Positions 45,031-57,460 of a stretch of DNA of 64,000 bases are shown here, in pieces. The notes beneath the pieces were generated by a model. That model was not told where the DNA came from, ran no database searches, and worked only from the letters and a program-made list of their open reading frames with translations. The DNA comes from Zantedeschia hybrid cultivar. Taxonomy: Eukaryota; Streptophyta; Magnoliopsida; Alismatales; Araceae. Where the stretch lies: positions 9,410,001 through 9,474,000 of the forward strand of contig JARZZO010000011.1 of assembly GCA_030544215.1 (NCBI GenBank), in the 5' to 3' direction. The position numbers and the translations under genes were made by a program. Each line of letters begins with the position of its first letter. Positions within the stretch are counted from its first letter, which is position 1.

Positions 45031-45807
45031 AGCCTGTCCCAGGTAGCGAACACGACGTTGGAGTAGTTGTACTTGAGGCCATGGTGGTGGTGGAAGGCGT
45101 GTAGGGCGCAGTTGTTGCTGAGGAAGGGGTGGAAGGGGTGATGGTTGGGGAACCACAGTCCGCAGTGGTCGTCGATGCTCCTGAGGTTGATGAAGGCGAG
45201 GAAGAAGGTGAAGGTCCTGGACGACAGGCCGGAGGCGAGGGCGGCCAGTGTGCTGCCGACGGTGGCGCCCAGGAATGTGTCCACGGGGTTGGAGTACTGA
45301 GCGCCGTAGGCGTAGGGAACGACCAGGCGGTGGTGCAAGGCGTGGAGTGCTTGTACAGGAACCTGTTCTCATGCGCCCACCGGTGCCAGAAGTACTGCCA
45401 GGCGTCCATGATCATCACCGCCACCCCCAGCTGCCAGCATTGTTAGTGGGGAAGGTGGTGGTGTCGCTCCAGCATTGTTATCTCCTTTTCCTCCTCTTCT
45501 AACCTGCATGAAGTATATATAATATATCTACGTAGGGGATGCATGCATGGGGAGGAGAGAGAAAGGCCAGGAAGGAGGAGATCACCAAGGCAAGGCTGGA
45601 CACGGCCGTTTGGAGCGCGTGGTTGAGGACTCCCACCATTGCTTGGCGTCGGGTAACGAGCAGGTTCTTGGCGTCCTCTTCGCCGTCGGTGAACAGCCGG
45701 TGCTTCTGCATGGAACCCATCATGATGGAGTAGATCCCTGAGCCGATCCAGTACACGGCTATGGGAACGATCATTGACAGCAGTTCGTCGGACACGGCGA
45801 ACGCCAT
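44991..45807 (-). pseudogene. SBH: Sphinganine C4-hydroxylase copy B, 1-nt frameshift
   Basis: The protein family (fatty acid hydroxylase superfamily, di-iron) hydroxylates C4 of long-chain bases in the ER. Exon 1 starts at ATG 45807: MAFAVSDELLSMIVPIAVYW, ending near 45590. Exon 2 begins after an AG at about 45434: LGVAVMIMDAWQYFWHRWAH, then KH, HALHHR and HAFHHHH histidine boxes, GTYKPRCVEKR and TAG at 44991-44993. The exon 2 frame breaks near 45346, between FLYKH and the second histidine box. Copy A has one base more there (reading KHVHSMPD), so a 1-nt deletion in copy B is inferred. A sequencing error is possible. All three His boxes are otherwise intact. The exon 1 donor was not fixed. 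Confidence 0.8.
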
Positions 45808-46253
45808 TGCCGTTGACGGCAGAGAAGCAAGAAGAGCACGTTGGGCAATAGCTGTCGGTAAAGATGCAGAGATTGTGATGGATTGGTGAATAATATAGTG
45901 TGGGGGATGTGTGAGAATTGTTTATTATCACAAGTGCCTTCTAGCTAGAGCCACATATTCCCACAGCTATCGGATAAGTGGACCCTCAGCAAATCCCATA
46001 GTGTCATGCTGCCCTTTCCTGATGAGAGCTGGCATGTTCAGATTCAAATCTCCAAGATATGGTCGACCCAGTCCATCTCAAGCAACAACAACAACTGAAA
46101 AAGAGAAGGGTAAAGTGTGATCACATGAGATAGTTCAATGATGAAGCGACAAAAAAAAATCTATAATATAAATAGACAATTCATCATCGAGAGGAGCAGA
46201 CCTTTTGGAAGGAAGAAAAACGTCCCAAAAAGCAGGAACGTGAAATAAAGTAA

Positions 46254-46313
<60 letters not shown>

Positions 46314-48209
46314 CTTAAATACACTGTATTTACATATATACCTTCAACTCTCACTTATTAACATTAACATCTCTGAAATCTTTAAAAACTTGCACTTATA
46401 CAATCTCAATCTAATGATTTTGCATAAATATTCTTAAATTTACTAATATTTTACATATATACCTTTTAATTTATTAACATCTTGCATTATGTACTCTCAA
46501 CACCTTCGATGATATCATGATTTATGTAATGTTTTGGACATTTTTCGTTGAAATTCACCTAAATTTGACGGAGGTATATAAATGTAACATTTTGAAAATT
46601 TTAAGGGTGATGAAGATAATATGTGAGAATTGAGGCTATATATATAAATACGGTGTATTTGAAATATATATATGTAAAAAATCAATAAAGTTATAGGCAC
46701 TCTCGAAAAAGCGAAATTCTTCTTTCCACCAAAATAAATCAAGATTGCAATACAAACTAAAAAAGATATTAACTTGTGTTAGTGAAAATGAGATTTTAGA
46801 CTTTCAACCATAATTAGTTTTTAGGCCACGCATATAGTTTGCAATTTGTATGATCTTTCAATTAAGCATAATGGTGAAACGATCATCATCTAGCCTCCAG
46901 TTGTGAGCGGCCCGCAGGCCGACCAAAGCTTTTGTGTGCGCGCGTGCGTGCCTGTGCATGTGTGTGAGAGAGTGCGCAAGAGCGAGATAGAAAGCGCGTG
47001 ATGCAATCATCTGGTTGCACAAGCTAGGTTTGGAGAATACTCACATGTTTCAAAAAATTAGAAAAATCACACATATTATCTAACTAGTATTCTTTACATG
47101 GTGTATATCTATTTATAGATGTGAATTTCTGATTTTTACTAAAGAAATAAAAATTTATTAGACAAAAGAAGACGAAAATTTAAGCAATTTCTCAAAATCA
47201 AATTCTAAATCTACTTTATACTTGTCTACAAAGTTATGAACATAGTAAATTTTAACTAAATTAAATTGGATATTTTCTCAGAAAATGACATCAAAAATCA
47301 ATAGGATCTCAGCAAAACGATCTCCTCGAAATAATGATTCTAAATTGGGATCTTACGCAAATCCAACACTCGGATCGAAAGTTATGTCTATTTCACCGAC
47401 AAAGAGTCAATCTTTTTGTTAAACTTTTCTTTCATTTCTTATCCTTCGGTTCAAGTCACATCACATTAGCTAGTTGCACTGCAGGGGGGGGGGGGGATGG
47501 ACGAGATGAGTTAAGTGGGAGGCAATCTACTAATATGAAGCATATGAAAAAGGAGATATGAAGCGTGGTCATAGTCTTGAATCATGTCATGTAGAAGTGC
47601 CTTAAACAAGTTTTCAAATCCAAAAACTGATAAGATTTCATAATCTCATGTACATCTTTTATACCAAAACTTACATTTCTAGTTGTATATATATCAAGCA
47701 TGTGAGTCACATATATCACATAAATATAATTATTCTAAAACAACATTTGACTTGGATTCGAAAACTATGATCCAGATTAGTGGATAAGACCATATTCCAA
47801 ACAATCCCTCTATTTGTGGGAAGAGGAGTTTAAGAGTTACAGTATCTATAAGAAACTCACATCTATAAATAGAGAGACATATGGGAGGAAATTTTGTTGG
47901 CTGATCGATCTCTCTCTCTTCTTGGAATACCACGCAATACCTAGAAAAAAAGAAATTTCTATAATTATAACATATGACGACGTTTAGATCATATCATATA
48001 AACATATAAAAATATCTCAGAGGACTAATCAAATTAAGTATACTCTTTATATTATATGAGTGTGAATCGGGCAGAACGGGTATGCCTTTTGGGTCTGACT
48101 CGGAGGCTCCCTGTACCCACCGGTCCCACCCTCTTACTCTTAGTGGGCTAAGTGCTGGGCCCTAATGGACCAATCCCAATCGACAGATTTTCCCTTTCCT
48201 CAATACTTT
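45808..48209. other. Spacer with SSRs; no gene recognised
   Basis: The first 100-150 bp upstream of the SBH ATG may be its promoter/5' UTR. A (TA)n microsatellite lies at about 46259-46312, GT/GA-rich simple sequence at 46935-46990, and a G run at 47484-47497. The rest is AT rich. Confidence 0.45.
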
Positions 48210-48218
48210 TTTTGGATA

Positions 48219-48640
48219 GAGTTAATACTTGCTGCAGTGCCTTACGGCATCCTAAGACACCCCAGGACAGCCGTGTCAGCTCCACGCCCAACAGGAAGAG
48301 GGGCGTTTTATTTTTTTTATTTTCTTGTTAGATTTTTTTAATTTTTTTAGAGTGTCTAATGAAAAGTTAGATGGTATACCGAGTGAGTTTCGGGTCGGTC
48401 TTGAGTTGGTTATATTTTTTATTAAAAAACTTTTTGCACTTAAATCGAGACATTCTTCAAAAGTTTTTTTTCAAAAAAATAGATAACCAACTTAGGACCA
48501 TATTCGATTTTTGACTGGACGCTAATAAAAAATTAAAAAAAAATCTGACAAAAACACCAATATAAAAAACTGGCCTGGGTGCCTTGCGTTGCAAGACACG
48601 TGTCTAACAATGCCTTAGGATAGTGCAACAAGTATTACTC
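48219..48640. mobile_element. Foldback MITE, MULE-type, 9-bp target duplication
   Basis: The left end is GAGTTAATACTTGCTGCA; the right end in reverse complement is GAGTAATACTTGTTGCA. ttttggata flanks both sides (48210-48218 and 48641-48649). Arms are complementary through the AT-rich interior. It is non-coding. Confidence 0.85.
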
Positions 48641-48649
48641 TTTTGGATA

Positions 48650-49051
48650 AGATGAGTTTTAATCTTCTACACATGCCAAAAAAAAAAAAAAAAAAAAAAG
48701 CCTGAGTGTTTAGGGTTTAAGATTATTTGAGTTTTGGCTAATGTTATTCTTCGGCCTTGCTTCGTTTTTGCGACTCTAAATTTTGGAGGAATTTAAATTC
48801 TAAAAAGAGGTAGGTCATTTGAATATGAGGTAAAATTGTTGCCCAATGAGGCTTAAGAATTGAAAGATGAGCACCACGAAGGTGGACAGTATTTTACAAA
48901 TCTAGCTATCTATGGTGCATCCTTCAGAAGATGCCCAAAAGCAATATGGTATTTTATATCATCTTATAGAATGCCAAACAACACAATATATAAACAAACT
49001 AAATGGATGATGCTAGGGCAAAGTACTGTATTTTGGAGAGTCTCGAACTTG
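48650..49051. other. Short spacer, nothing recognised
   Basis: An A homopolymer at 48680-48699 and unremarkable sequence. Confidence 0.4.
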
Positions 49052-49737
49052 AGTAATGCTTGTTGCACTGAGGGTGTCATTTGTACCAAATCTCAGTGCA
49101 ATGGGTAAACTAAAAAAACATATTTTCAAAAAAAAATTTAGATGGGTTCTGAAGTGTCCTGTACATCTGTACAGGCTAATCTCTAATTGGACAATCCAAA
49201 AAAAATTGAAAAATAAAAATTGAGTCCCATATAGTAAAGAATGCCCTTAATGGGCCGAACCCAATAACGGAATTCACATGCTCTCCTAGTGCAATGTTGC
49301 AACCTTACCAACGGACAAAAGATTTTTCCCAAAATAGTTGTTCCGTATATCATTATTATGATATTGACACTTGTTCCTCTCTTGTTCTTATGACCAAAGA
49401 AAAAGTTACATCCTTGATGATGCACCCATGGTGCACAAGGTATGGAATGAGATCGTCTAGACCGTCCAACATTTCTTGATGCATGAAATCGAGCCGTATA
49501 TGTCTAGGGACATTGTGCGGTCCAAACGCACAGGTCCAGACGATCTCGTTACCCAAAATGATATCTTGCAAATAGATTGTCCGTTCAAAAGAGGAAGATA
49601 CATCTATGCATGCGCGCGTGAATTCTGTCGGATTTCATGGCGCATCTTCTGCTTGTTATTACTACTAGTGCCAAGTGGAGAATTAGTTGCCCGGTAGACG
49701 TGTTCATTAAGTTCGAGTGTGCACCAAGTATTTCTTT
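49052..49737. mobile_element. Candidate older member of the ATACTTG foldback family
   Basis: The left end gagtaatgcttgttgcac at 49052 and right end gtgcaccaagtatttct near 49716-49732 are inverted relatives of the 48219 element. The right end plus outside bases also match 9030-9051. Inside is a second inverted repeat, gagatcgtctagacc (49449) versus tccagacgatctcg (49535). No target duplication was found. Confidence 0.5.
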
Positions 49738-50400
49738 TTGACCAATATATATCCTCCCCTTGCATGACGTTAGGACGTTACGAACAGACTTTTTTTTTTC
49801 CACAATGGGCATTTTGTATATAATTATTATTACTATATTGACACGTTCCTCTCTTATGACCCAAAAAAGGACACTTGCTCCTCGGTCGCCCCGTGATACT
49901 CTTTTTTAGTTTTTCAGTCTAAAATCCTCTAAAATCAAAATTGAGATTTTTAAAACACGCTGGTAGTGATTACCATCTTTTATAGTTAGTTGACTCATGT
50001 GATACTCTTTCTTAGTTGATTCTGATTTTCAATCAAACTATCAAAACTCAGGATCCTCTAAATGTACTCTCCACCCTTCCATCTCAAACGGGGAACCAAT
50101 TTATCGATGCAGATTGATAATTTATGGTCAAGCTCATCTAGATTGACAGATCCTAACTTAAATTAAATAGTTACAAATTTTGTCTAGACATAATTTAAAC
50201 AAAGTTGAGCAAAATTTATAATTTAGACAAGAATTCAAATTAAACTAGATTTGCACTTGCCTTGACTTTTATCCATCTCTGGCCAAGTACCATTGTTACA
50301 ATTTTACTAGCAGACAAAATTTTCTCTCAACGAACATTTGGATATATCATTATTAGGACGCGGACACTTGTTCTATCTTTCTCTTTATAGTCACCTTGGC
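49290..50400. repeat. Three diverged direct repeats upstream of ZHD
   Basis: A block containing ttccgtatatcattattatg and gacacttgttcctctctt at about 49295-49385 recurs in diverged form at about 49795-49860 and 50285-50390. In addition gtgatactctttcttag-like words recur at 49893 and 49998. No gene lies here; the 3' part is the ZHD promoter region. Confidence 0.55.
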
Positions 50401-50581
50401 CTTTACCATTTTATCATCCCCTTCCACATCCCACACCCCAGTAACCTCTCCATCTCCACGGCCATCCCTGTTGCTTCTTCCCCACCCTTAACCCCCCAAC
50501 CCCACCTCCAATGTCACCCTTGCCACCCCAAACCCTAAGCCCACCCCCCTCCTAAGCCCTCCTCCGCTCCAGCTTCCCTTC

Positions 50582-51568
50582 ATGCCCTTGGACATGGACC
50601 TCCACCGAGACAACCCCAACCTCCACCTCCACCATGGCACACCACCACCACCACAACCCCACAAACCCTTGCCAGCTGAAGAAGAGGACGATACCAAGCC
50701 CCGCCCCTTGCTCTCCCTCCCCCAACCCAACGGCACCCTCAAGAAGCAGGCCCGCCAGGAGCCACCCCACCCCCCGTCGGCGCTGCCGTGGCCGCGCCGC
50801 GCCGCCAAGAGCCATGTCGTGTACAGGGAGTGCATGAAGAACCACGCAGCCCCGCTGGGCGGCCACGCCCTCGACGGCTGCGGCGAGTTCATGCCCTCCC
50901 CGGCCTCCAACCCCTCCGACCCCGCCTCCCTCACCTGCGCCGCCTGCGGCTGCCACCGCAACTTCCACCGCCGCATCCTCCACCGCGCTGAGGGAGCAGA
51001 AGGCGGCGCCCTGGACGAAGACGACGGCGACGACGAGGATCACAGCGGCAGCCCCTCTCGCCAAGGTGGCACCTTTAACCAGTACAGCGCCTCTGCACCG
51101 CACATGCTCATGGCCCTCAGCGCGGGGCTCCATGGCGGGCCTATTGGGCCATCTGGGTCGCCACCAGTGACGGCGGGGACGCCCCCGGGATTGGTGGCGA
51201 GGACGCTGCCGGCAAAGAGGTTTCGCACCAGGTTTAGCCAGGAGCAGAAGGCGGGCATGCAGGAGCTGTGCGAGCGGTTGGGGTGGCGGATGCAGCGGCG
51301 GGACGACGCCATGGTGGAGCAGCGCTGCCGGGAGATGGGCATCAGCCGGGGCGTCTTTAAGGTGTGGATGCACAACAACAAGCATGCTTTCGTGGGGGGG
51401 CCCTCGTCGAGGAGAGGCGGCGGCGGCGGCAGCGCAGGTGGTGGTGAAGCCGCTGCCACTGGCTGTAACGGTGGAGATGGTAGTGCTGGAGGTGTCTGTG
51501 TTAATGGCGACAACGGCCATGGAGGCGGCGCTGGCCATGCAGTGAACGGTTGCTCGGTTTCATCTTAA
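50582..51568 (+). CDS. ZHD: Zinc-finger homeodomain (ZF-HD) transcription factor
   Basis: A single uninterrupted 328-aa frame, matching the intronless structure usual in this family. ZHD proteins bind ATTA-type DNA sites as dimers in the nucleus. Residues 1-75 are Pro/His-rich. The ZF-HD dimerisation finger is at about 78-132 (VVYRECMKNHAAPLGGHALD, CGEFMP, CAACGCHRNFHRR). An acidic Asp/Glu stretch follows at about 145-153. The homeodomain is at about 211-270, from KRFRTRFSQEQK to recognition helix VFKVWMHNNKH. The tail is Gly/Ala/Asn-rich. ATG 50582 is the first in frame, after a CT-rich leader. Exon GC content is far above the flanks. Subgroup not assigned. No defects seen. Confidence 0.95.
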   Translation: MPLDMDLHRDNPNLHLHHGTPPPPQPHKPLPAEEEDDTKPRPLLSLPQPNGTLKKQARQEPPHPPSALPWPRRAAKSHVVYRECMKNHAAPLGGHALDGCGEFMPSPASNPSDPASLTCAACGCHRNFHRRILHRAEGAEGGALDEDDGDDEDHSGSPSRQGGTFNQYSASAPHMLMALSAGLHGGPIGPSGSPPVTAGTPPGLVARTLPAKRFRTRFSQEQKAGMQELCERLGWRMQRRDDAMVEQRCREMGISRGVFKVWMHNNKHAFVGGPSSRRGGGGGSAGGGEAAATGCNGGDGSAGGVCVNGDNGHGGGAGHAVNGCSVSS

Positions 51569-54159
51569 GGTGAGCATGGCCTTGCGGTGTTGATGGGTGC
51601 ATGCGGGGAGAAGGAGCTGATGTTGATGATGGTGGTGATGTTCATATTCTTCATATGGAGGTGGTGGTGCTTCATCTTCTTCTTACAGATGATGGTAGGC
51701 TTTTTTTTTCAAAACATTCTCTTTAGGTTTCTTCCAAATCATGTTGTTTAAGATGAGAAGATTAAGAGATGGAGAGGGACTTCTGGTCTTGATGTGGTTT
51801 TGGTTATTGGCATGTGTTCAAGACATTAGTCATCTTATGTTCCTAGATTGCCATGTGAAGTAAATAAGTGAAAGGGAGTAAATGATGTGGTAGGTATATA
51901 TTTTGACAGAACAATTATTGTGTCCACCCACCTCTCACTTACCCTCCCCCAAAACATTTCACCCTCTTTTCTTTTTGACTAACATTAAATTTGGTTAGTT
52001 ATCCACCATTTTTGTATGTTTGCAAAAAAAAGAAAAATCCACCATTTTTTGTTATACATAGTTAAGGACAAGTATGTTAATGGTGAAATTGATCTTTTTC
52101 TTTACTTTTAAGGGATTTTCCTTAAAAGGGTTTTACTGTGTGAGTGTAAAACATAGAATGTAGACTCCCTTTCAGCCCTATCCAGAGATTTGTTTTGGGA
52201 TTGGGGCCACTGCTACTTGCCCATGCTCTCACAGACCTGTGTTTGTGCATGTGTGTGTACCTTCAAATTTTGCTGCGGGAGAGAGGGAGAAGGTTTTTTT
52301 GGGGGGGGATGTCTGCATTTTGAAAGCTTGTAGATCCATAAAGCAGCTGGACACCAAAATAAAGTGAGAGAACTGTTGAATTGAAAGCACAGAACAGTTT
52401 GCTGGTTTGGTAAATGTATTGGCTATTCTGCAAGTACAGATTTGAATACTCAACACCTCCTTCCGGAGAAAACCCTTGTGATGTCCATTCATCTATTCCT
52501 TAAAAAATGTTGTCTAGTCACTTTCTTTCCCAACATTTTTTCAGATTTGTGTCCTCTAGCAATCTTTCAACCTGTCAGTTGTTCTGGCTCTTGTGAGAAA
52601 CCCATAATTTTTCCTCTGGTCTCTGGGTTTTTTCTTTTCCCATTCTCCTTGTAGCAAGGAGTTCCTATTATAGGGATAATCATATGATCTTCTGTCTGAG
52701 TATTTAATAATTGTGGTTGGGCACCTGGAGATGGATGGAGTATCTTACCATCTTATTTTGTGGGACCCTAGGTTTAGTCTTATCTCTTTTCTAATTAAGT
52801 TAAGTTTACTGTGTGATGGCCTTATATGTACTTAAGCACCTGTCAGACCCAGAATCATTTCTCAACTTTTGTTATTCCTTTTCCCCTACAACAGTACACT
52901 CCTTTGTTTTGTATTTTGTAACACCCTCCTTAAGCGTATTCAATCCTCTTCTTCTGCCAATGTGTTGGCTTTTGGGGGGTTGATCACTCTGTCCTTTCAT
53001 GTTGGGTTGGTTTATGATTTGTGTTCCACTTTTCTGACTAGAGATCTACATGTTGGGTTGGTAGGGTTCATGAGATCTCACTCTCATTGCTGTGAATCGA
53101 TCCCCCAACTGTTCTTAACCCTAAGCCTTTAACCAGTGATCGTATTAGGAAACTTCCAAACAAAGATGTCATGATCTATATTTTAATGCAGGAACAGGAG
53201 CCCATACCTTGTGCCTTATCTTCACTTTATTAGTTGGCCTGATATTCCAAGACCTTTTGTGGATCTGTTCTGACCTCATCTCCTCTGATTCCCTCTCTTA
53301 ATGTAAGATTGATGTTATTGTGGACGGCATGTGATCTCCCTCTCTAGGTGATGATACATCATCCTTGACCTTTCTAGGGTTTCTCTTTATGGGTCTGTGG
53401 ATGATGTCAAGCCCTTTAATTATGCCCTTATCTTTAACTATCTTCCTTTCTTGCCTTTTCAGAGTTGAGCAAGTCTTTTGGTATTCATGCTTGGGTAGAG
53501 GAGAGGGAGTATGTCAGGTCCCTAGACAGCAATTTACTGTTCTTTGGAGAAAGTAACAGGAGATGTTAGGAATATAGCCGTCTCCTCAAGCAGTGGGTGA
53601 CCCCCTATGTCTCTAATAAATAATATGGTTTATGACAATCTTATGGGAGTACTTTAAGCATTATTTTTTTTAAGGGAGTACTTTAAGCGTTCGCTGGGAT
53701 GGGAGTTATGAGTCGTGAATCTAGTGGAAGGCTAACAAGAGTAGCCCACTAGAAACCCTGGTCTAATTTATATCCTTGTTTCTTGCCACTAATCTCAATG
53801 GATCACCTTGTTGTGGGCCCAATTGTAGATTGTTAAGTTAGCTGAGGTGAATCTAATGAATGTTTTTGGAAGTTGTTAGAACAGTCCCTCGCTAGAAAAA
53901 GGACAATCAAACTATATTTAAAAGAATGGGGTTTCCTCCACTTAATATAGTAATACTTTGAGTTAGATGGTCCAACAATTTCGATATAGTATGAATTCAC
54001 GGTTATGATTTGAGTCATGCACCTCGTATTGTCATTGATTGATGACTGAGTTTAAGTTGGCCTGTCTATGCGAGGATATGTTAGACTAGTCTGACGTTAG
54101 TAAAAGGACAAATCAAAATATATTTGAAAGAGTGGAGTCCCTTCTATTCATTGTAAGAT
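51569..54159. other. ZHD 3' region and spacer
   Basis: The first 300-400 bp are probably ZHD 3' UTR. A later pair of direct repeats, aaaaggacaatcaaactat at about 53896 and aaaaggacaaatcaaaatat at about 54102, each continues for about 50 bp. No gene seen. Confidence 0.45.
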
Positions 54160-54779
54160 TGTCAATAGGTCGGAAACGGAAATGGCACCTTCTATATTCG
54201 TTTCCTATAAGATTTATCGGAAACGGAAACAGAGATGGAAGTGAATGTTTTTGCTTCCGCATCTATTTTCACCTTTAAATTGAAATCGGAAACGAAAACG
54301 GAACTAAACGAAAGTTTTCGCTATTATCATCGCTATATTAACAAACTATTTAAAATCACTTAATTTTTACTTTTCGATATACTTTTTTAGTAATTAAAAA
54401 TTTCAAACCTACAAAGGTTTAATATATGTAAAAATTAACAATGTATGAATTTTGAATTTTGAAATCTACTTTCTCCATCGATATAAATTTACATATGAAT
54501 ATATCCAAACATGTGTCATAAAAATATGTCTCTTACTTTTATCAAATTGTAAGGGATATTCTCACTGTTGTGTGTGTGGATGGATGTATAAGGTATATGA
54601 TCATTCGGAAACAGAAATGGGTTAGCGGATGTGGAAATTAGTGTTTCCGTTTCTGACTCTTATAATTATCGGAGATCTATTTTTATTTCCTATAACTTAA
54701 CGGATGATTTTTGACGGAGTTCCGTATCTATTAATAAAAATGGAATAGCGGAGAATCGGTACTCGGGTATCTATTGACA
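54160..54779. mobile_element. Non-autonomous DNA element with TGTCAATAG ends
   Basis: The left end is tgtcaataggtcgg and the right end in reverse complement is tgtcaatagatacc. The interior repeats GGAAACGGAAA words. It resembles non-coding hAT-like repeats; no 8-bp target duplication was found. Confidence 0.45.
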
Positions 54780-56347
54780 GATGTTTTAAAATTTTGAATT
54801 AGGTAATCTAATAATTTCAATAGATATTGTAAGTTAGATGATCCAATAATTTCAATAGATAATAATTTACTTTTCTGTAATCTCAGTAGCATTTAAAAGG
54901 ACACGTTCCGGGCTAACTTGTTCTGCTGAGGTTTGCTCCTGTCCATAGCACTACTCATCCCCATGGGCACCCCAAAAGAAGGGAAAACGAAAATATGAAC
55001 ATCCGAAGGAAGCCAGTAGGTCAGGCCCTCAGGGCAGACAGGGTCTGAAATCCGTTGGTGCATGATGAAAAAGATGTTGTCACTTCTTGCACAAGTCTCT
55101 TTCATTACTATCTCAAGGAAGACTAAGGAAAGCACTTGCCCATCTCCACAGTGTATATTGCATTATTGGTGGTGGTTACTGTTCCATTGAGGTGGGTGGC
55201 CCTAAGCATGCTTGCTAAGTTCATGGGGTTGCTTCTATATATTCACTTATTTGTAAAGGATCAAAATATCTCATATGGGTCTGAACTCTGAAGTAAGAGG
55301 TTAAGAGGACGAGCTCCCCTTATTTAAAGTCATACACATTCTTTGGAATGTACGGGCACTTCTATGCCTTGTCTATTCAGGTCCTGTTTGATATGGAGAT
55401 AATGAGTTGGCATAAACAGTCCCTATTCATGTACACTTGATTTAAAAACAAAGAAAAAATAGAGCATGCGTTGGCGAATAAGTCATTTATCTAATTCACC
55501 TTTTAAGTTGAATGACTTACTTCTATGTTTAACCTCAAAAATGGGAATAAAGAGGAATAAACCTATGTCCTCTCAAGATCCCCAGTTTTAAGTGGGAGTT
55601 GTTTTGTACTCGATGGGGAAAATTTGACTTATTCCTATCTTATCTCCATACCAAACATGTTCGTCAAGCTTTATCCACATTGTTATCAATCTCAAGACGG
55701 ACGACAATGACTGCTTACAATTAGAGATGGAGTCATAATCCTTCGAAATTAATTATGCATATTTAATTGGCCAATCTATGTGGGTTTGCATCTTATAATA
55801 CTAATCATTTAATGGTGCCATCGTTTCATATTTCTAACTAAATTTCCCACAGTTTGATGTGAAATTGAGACCTGTAGACGTTGACCCCTATTCTTCTCAC
55901 CCTATTTGGTAACAGAATATATCTGGGGAAGAATATCATTTCACGTGTGGGTTATTCTTTTTTTTGTTAATTTTCTATTTGACAAAGGATGGAGAGAATA
56001 AATATTTTTTTTTTAACCGGAGTATGTGATATTCCACTCCTTTTCCTTTATTCAAGGGAAGACCACGAATAAAAATCAATAGGTTATTTGCCATCTGACA
56101 AAATATTCGATCCTCTAAATATTTCAATTTCTTACAAATCACAAAATTCTGGTGTTTAGTTTGAAGGGGTCCAAGATCATAAGTATTGACCACAACTAAA
56201 ATTAAATGATGTAAGACTATTATATAGCCGTTCCAACGTAGTTGTTAAATAGTATTTTAACATGAATGACCGAATAACTTTCTATTCCGCCTACCTATTT
56301 CGTTGCCAAACGGGGGCTTAAGTATAATTATACAAGATAAGAGCTAT
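54780..56347. other. Spacer, nothing recognised
   Basis: AT-rich DNA without coding bias. Confidence 0.4.
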
Positions 56348-56461
56348 CAAGTACGTTTAATGGATATATAGCAAAGACGAGTTATAGTCTTTTAGCAATC
56401 TTTCAAGTACGTTTAATGGATATATAGCAAAGGACGAGTCATAGTCTTTTAGCAATCTTTA
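56348..56461. repeat. Tandem duplication, 56-bp unit
   Basis: caagtacgtttaatggatat at 56348 recurs at 56404; the two 56-57 bp copies differ by two or three bases. Confidence 0.9.
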
Positions 56462-56928
56462 GTTAAGTAATATCATCCGTGACCTAATGGAACCTTTTAG
56501 GGAAGCTTGTAAAGCCGGCCTTTTTAAGATAACTATGCCAAGCGAGATGTTTCAGTTGGAGGAAATTGGAGCTTCCTGAGGAAAGATTCTAATAAGTAGA
56601 AACTTCTTCCGTAGATGCCCTTCAATTATTAAGAGCTTTTGGCCAGGAAACGAGACGCTACAGACTTACAACAATTGGGCTTTTGGTGAGGTCCTTCCTC
56701 TGTAATACTAAAAGTTCACTTGAAGTTGAAAGTACAGAGTAAAAATATTAGTATTGTGAGCATCTGTTGATTTTTAAGATAAGAGTGGAAGATGGTCTTT
56801 GCATGTGCCATATGTTCATATAAGAACCAAAATACTATAAAAATTAGAAGTATATATAATATTTAAATCTAAAGTCTCACTTGGATTCAAAGTTTGTTTA
56901 TATTTTTAAATGTTTATCTATATCTTAA

Positions 56929-57460
56929 GAGTAATACTTGCTTTAATGTTATGCATTGTAATTCACGTAGGTTGTAATGCATGGCACAACAGTTGTTTGA
57001 TCTGATCGGATCGAATGGCTAATGTGCAGCCCGTCTAGATTTGGAGGAGGAGGTGTTTATTTATTTTATTTTATTTTTTTGTTCAAATTTTTTAATTTTT
57101 TTAAAATGTCCAATCAAAAATCGGATGGTACAGCCTGATTGCTCGGTCGGCCTCGATCCGACTATATAATTTTTTAAAAAGGAATATTTTTTATACGTAA
57201 ATCGAGGTTTGTGGCAAACTTTTTTTTTAAAAATATACAGTCGGGTGGAGGCTGACTGAAGCAACCCGACTGTACCGTCTAATTTTTGATCGGACACTCC
57301 AAAAAAATTTAAAAGACCCGAACAAAAAAATCGAGAAAAATAAAAAAAAACACCCCCCTTAAATCTAGATGGACTGCACAAAAACAGTCAAATCCAGCTG
57401 AATCAAATGACTGACATACCATACATTACAATCCATGTGACATTGTAACAAGTATTACTC
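56929..57460. mobile_element. Foldback MITE, MULE-type, 9-bp target duplication
   Basis: Left end GAGTAATACTTGC; right end in reverse complement GAGTAATACTTGTTAC. Flanks atatcttaa (56920-56928) and atatcttag (57461-57469) agree at 8 of 9 bases. The interior has long complementary arms (cggtcggcctcgatccgac near 57154) and shares words with 48219-48640. Confidence 0.8.

Noticed and set aside
44903..45424. 173-aa frame as an intact SBH product
   Set aside because: After FLYKH it leaves the family frame; the correct continuation is in the frame ending at 44991, so this is a frameshifted read-through.
50552..51538. 328-aa minus-strand frame opposite ZHD
   Set aside because: Antisense shadow of a GC-rich gene with low-complexity composition; the plus strand encodes both ZF-HD domains.
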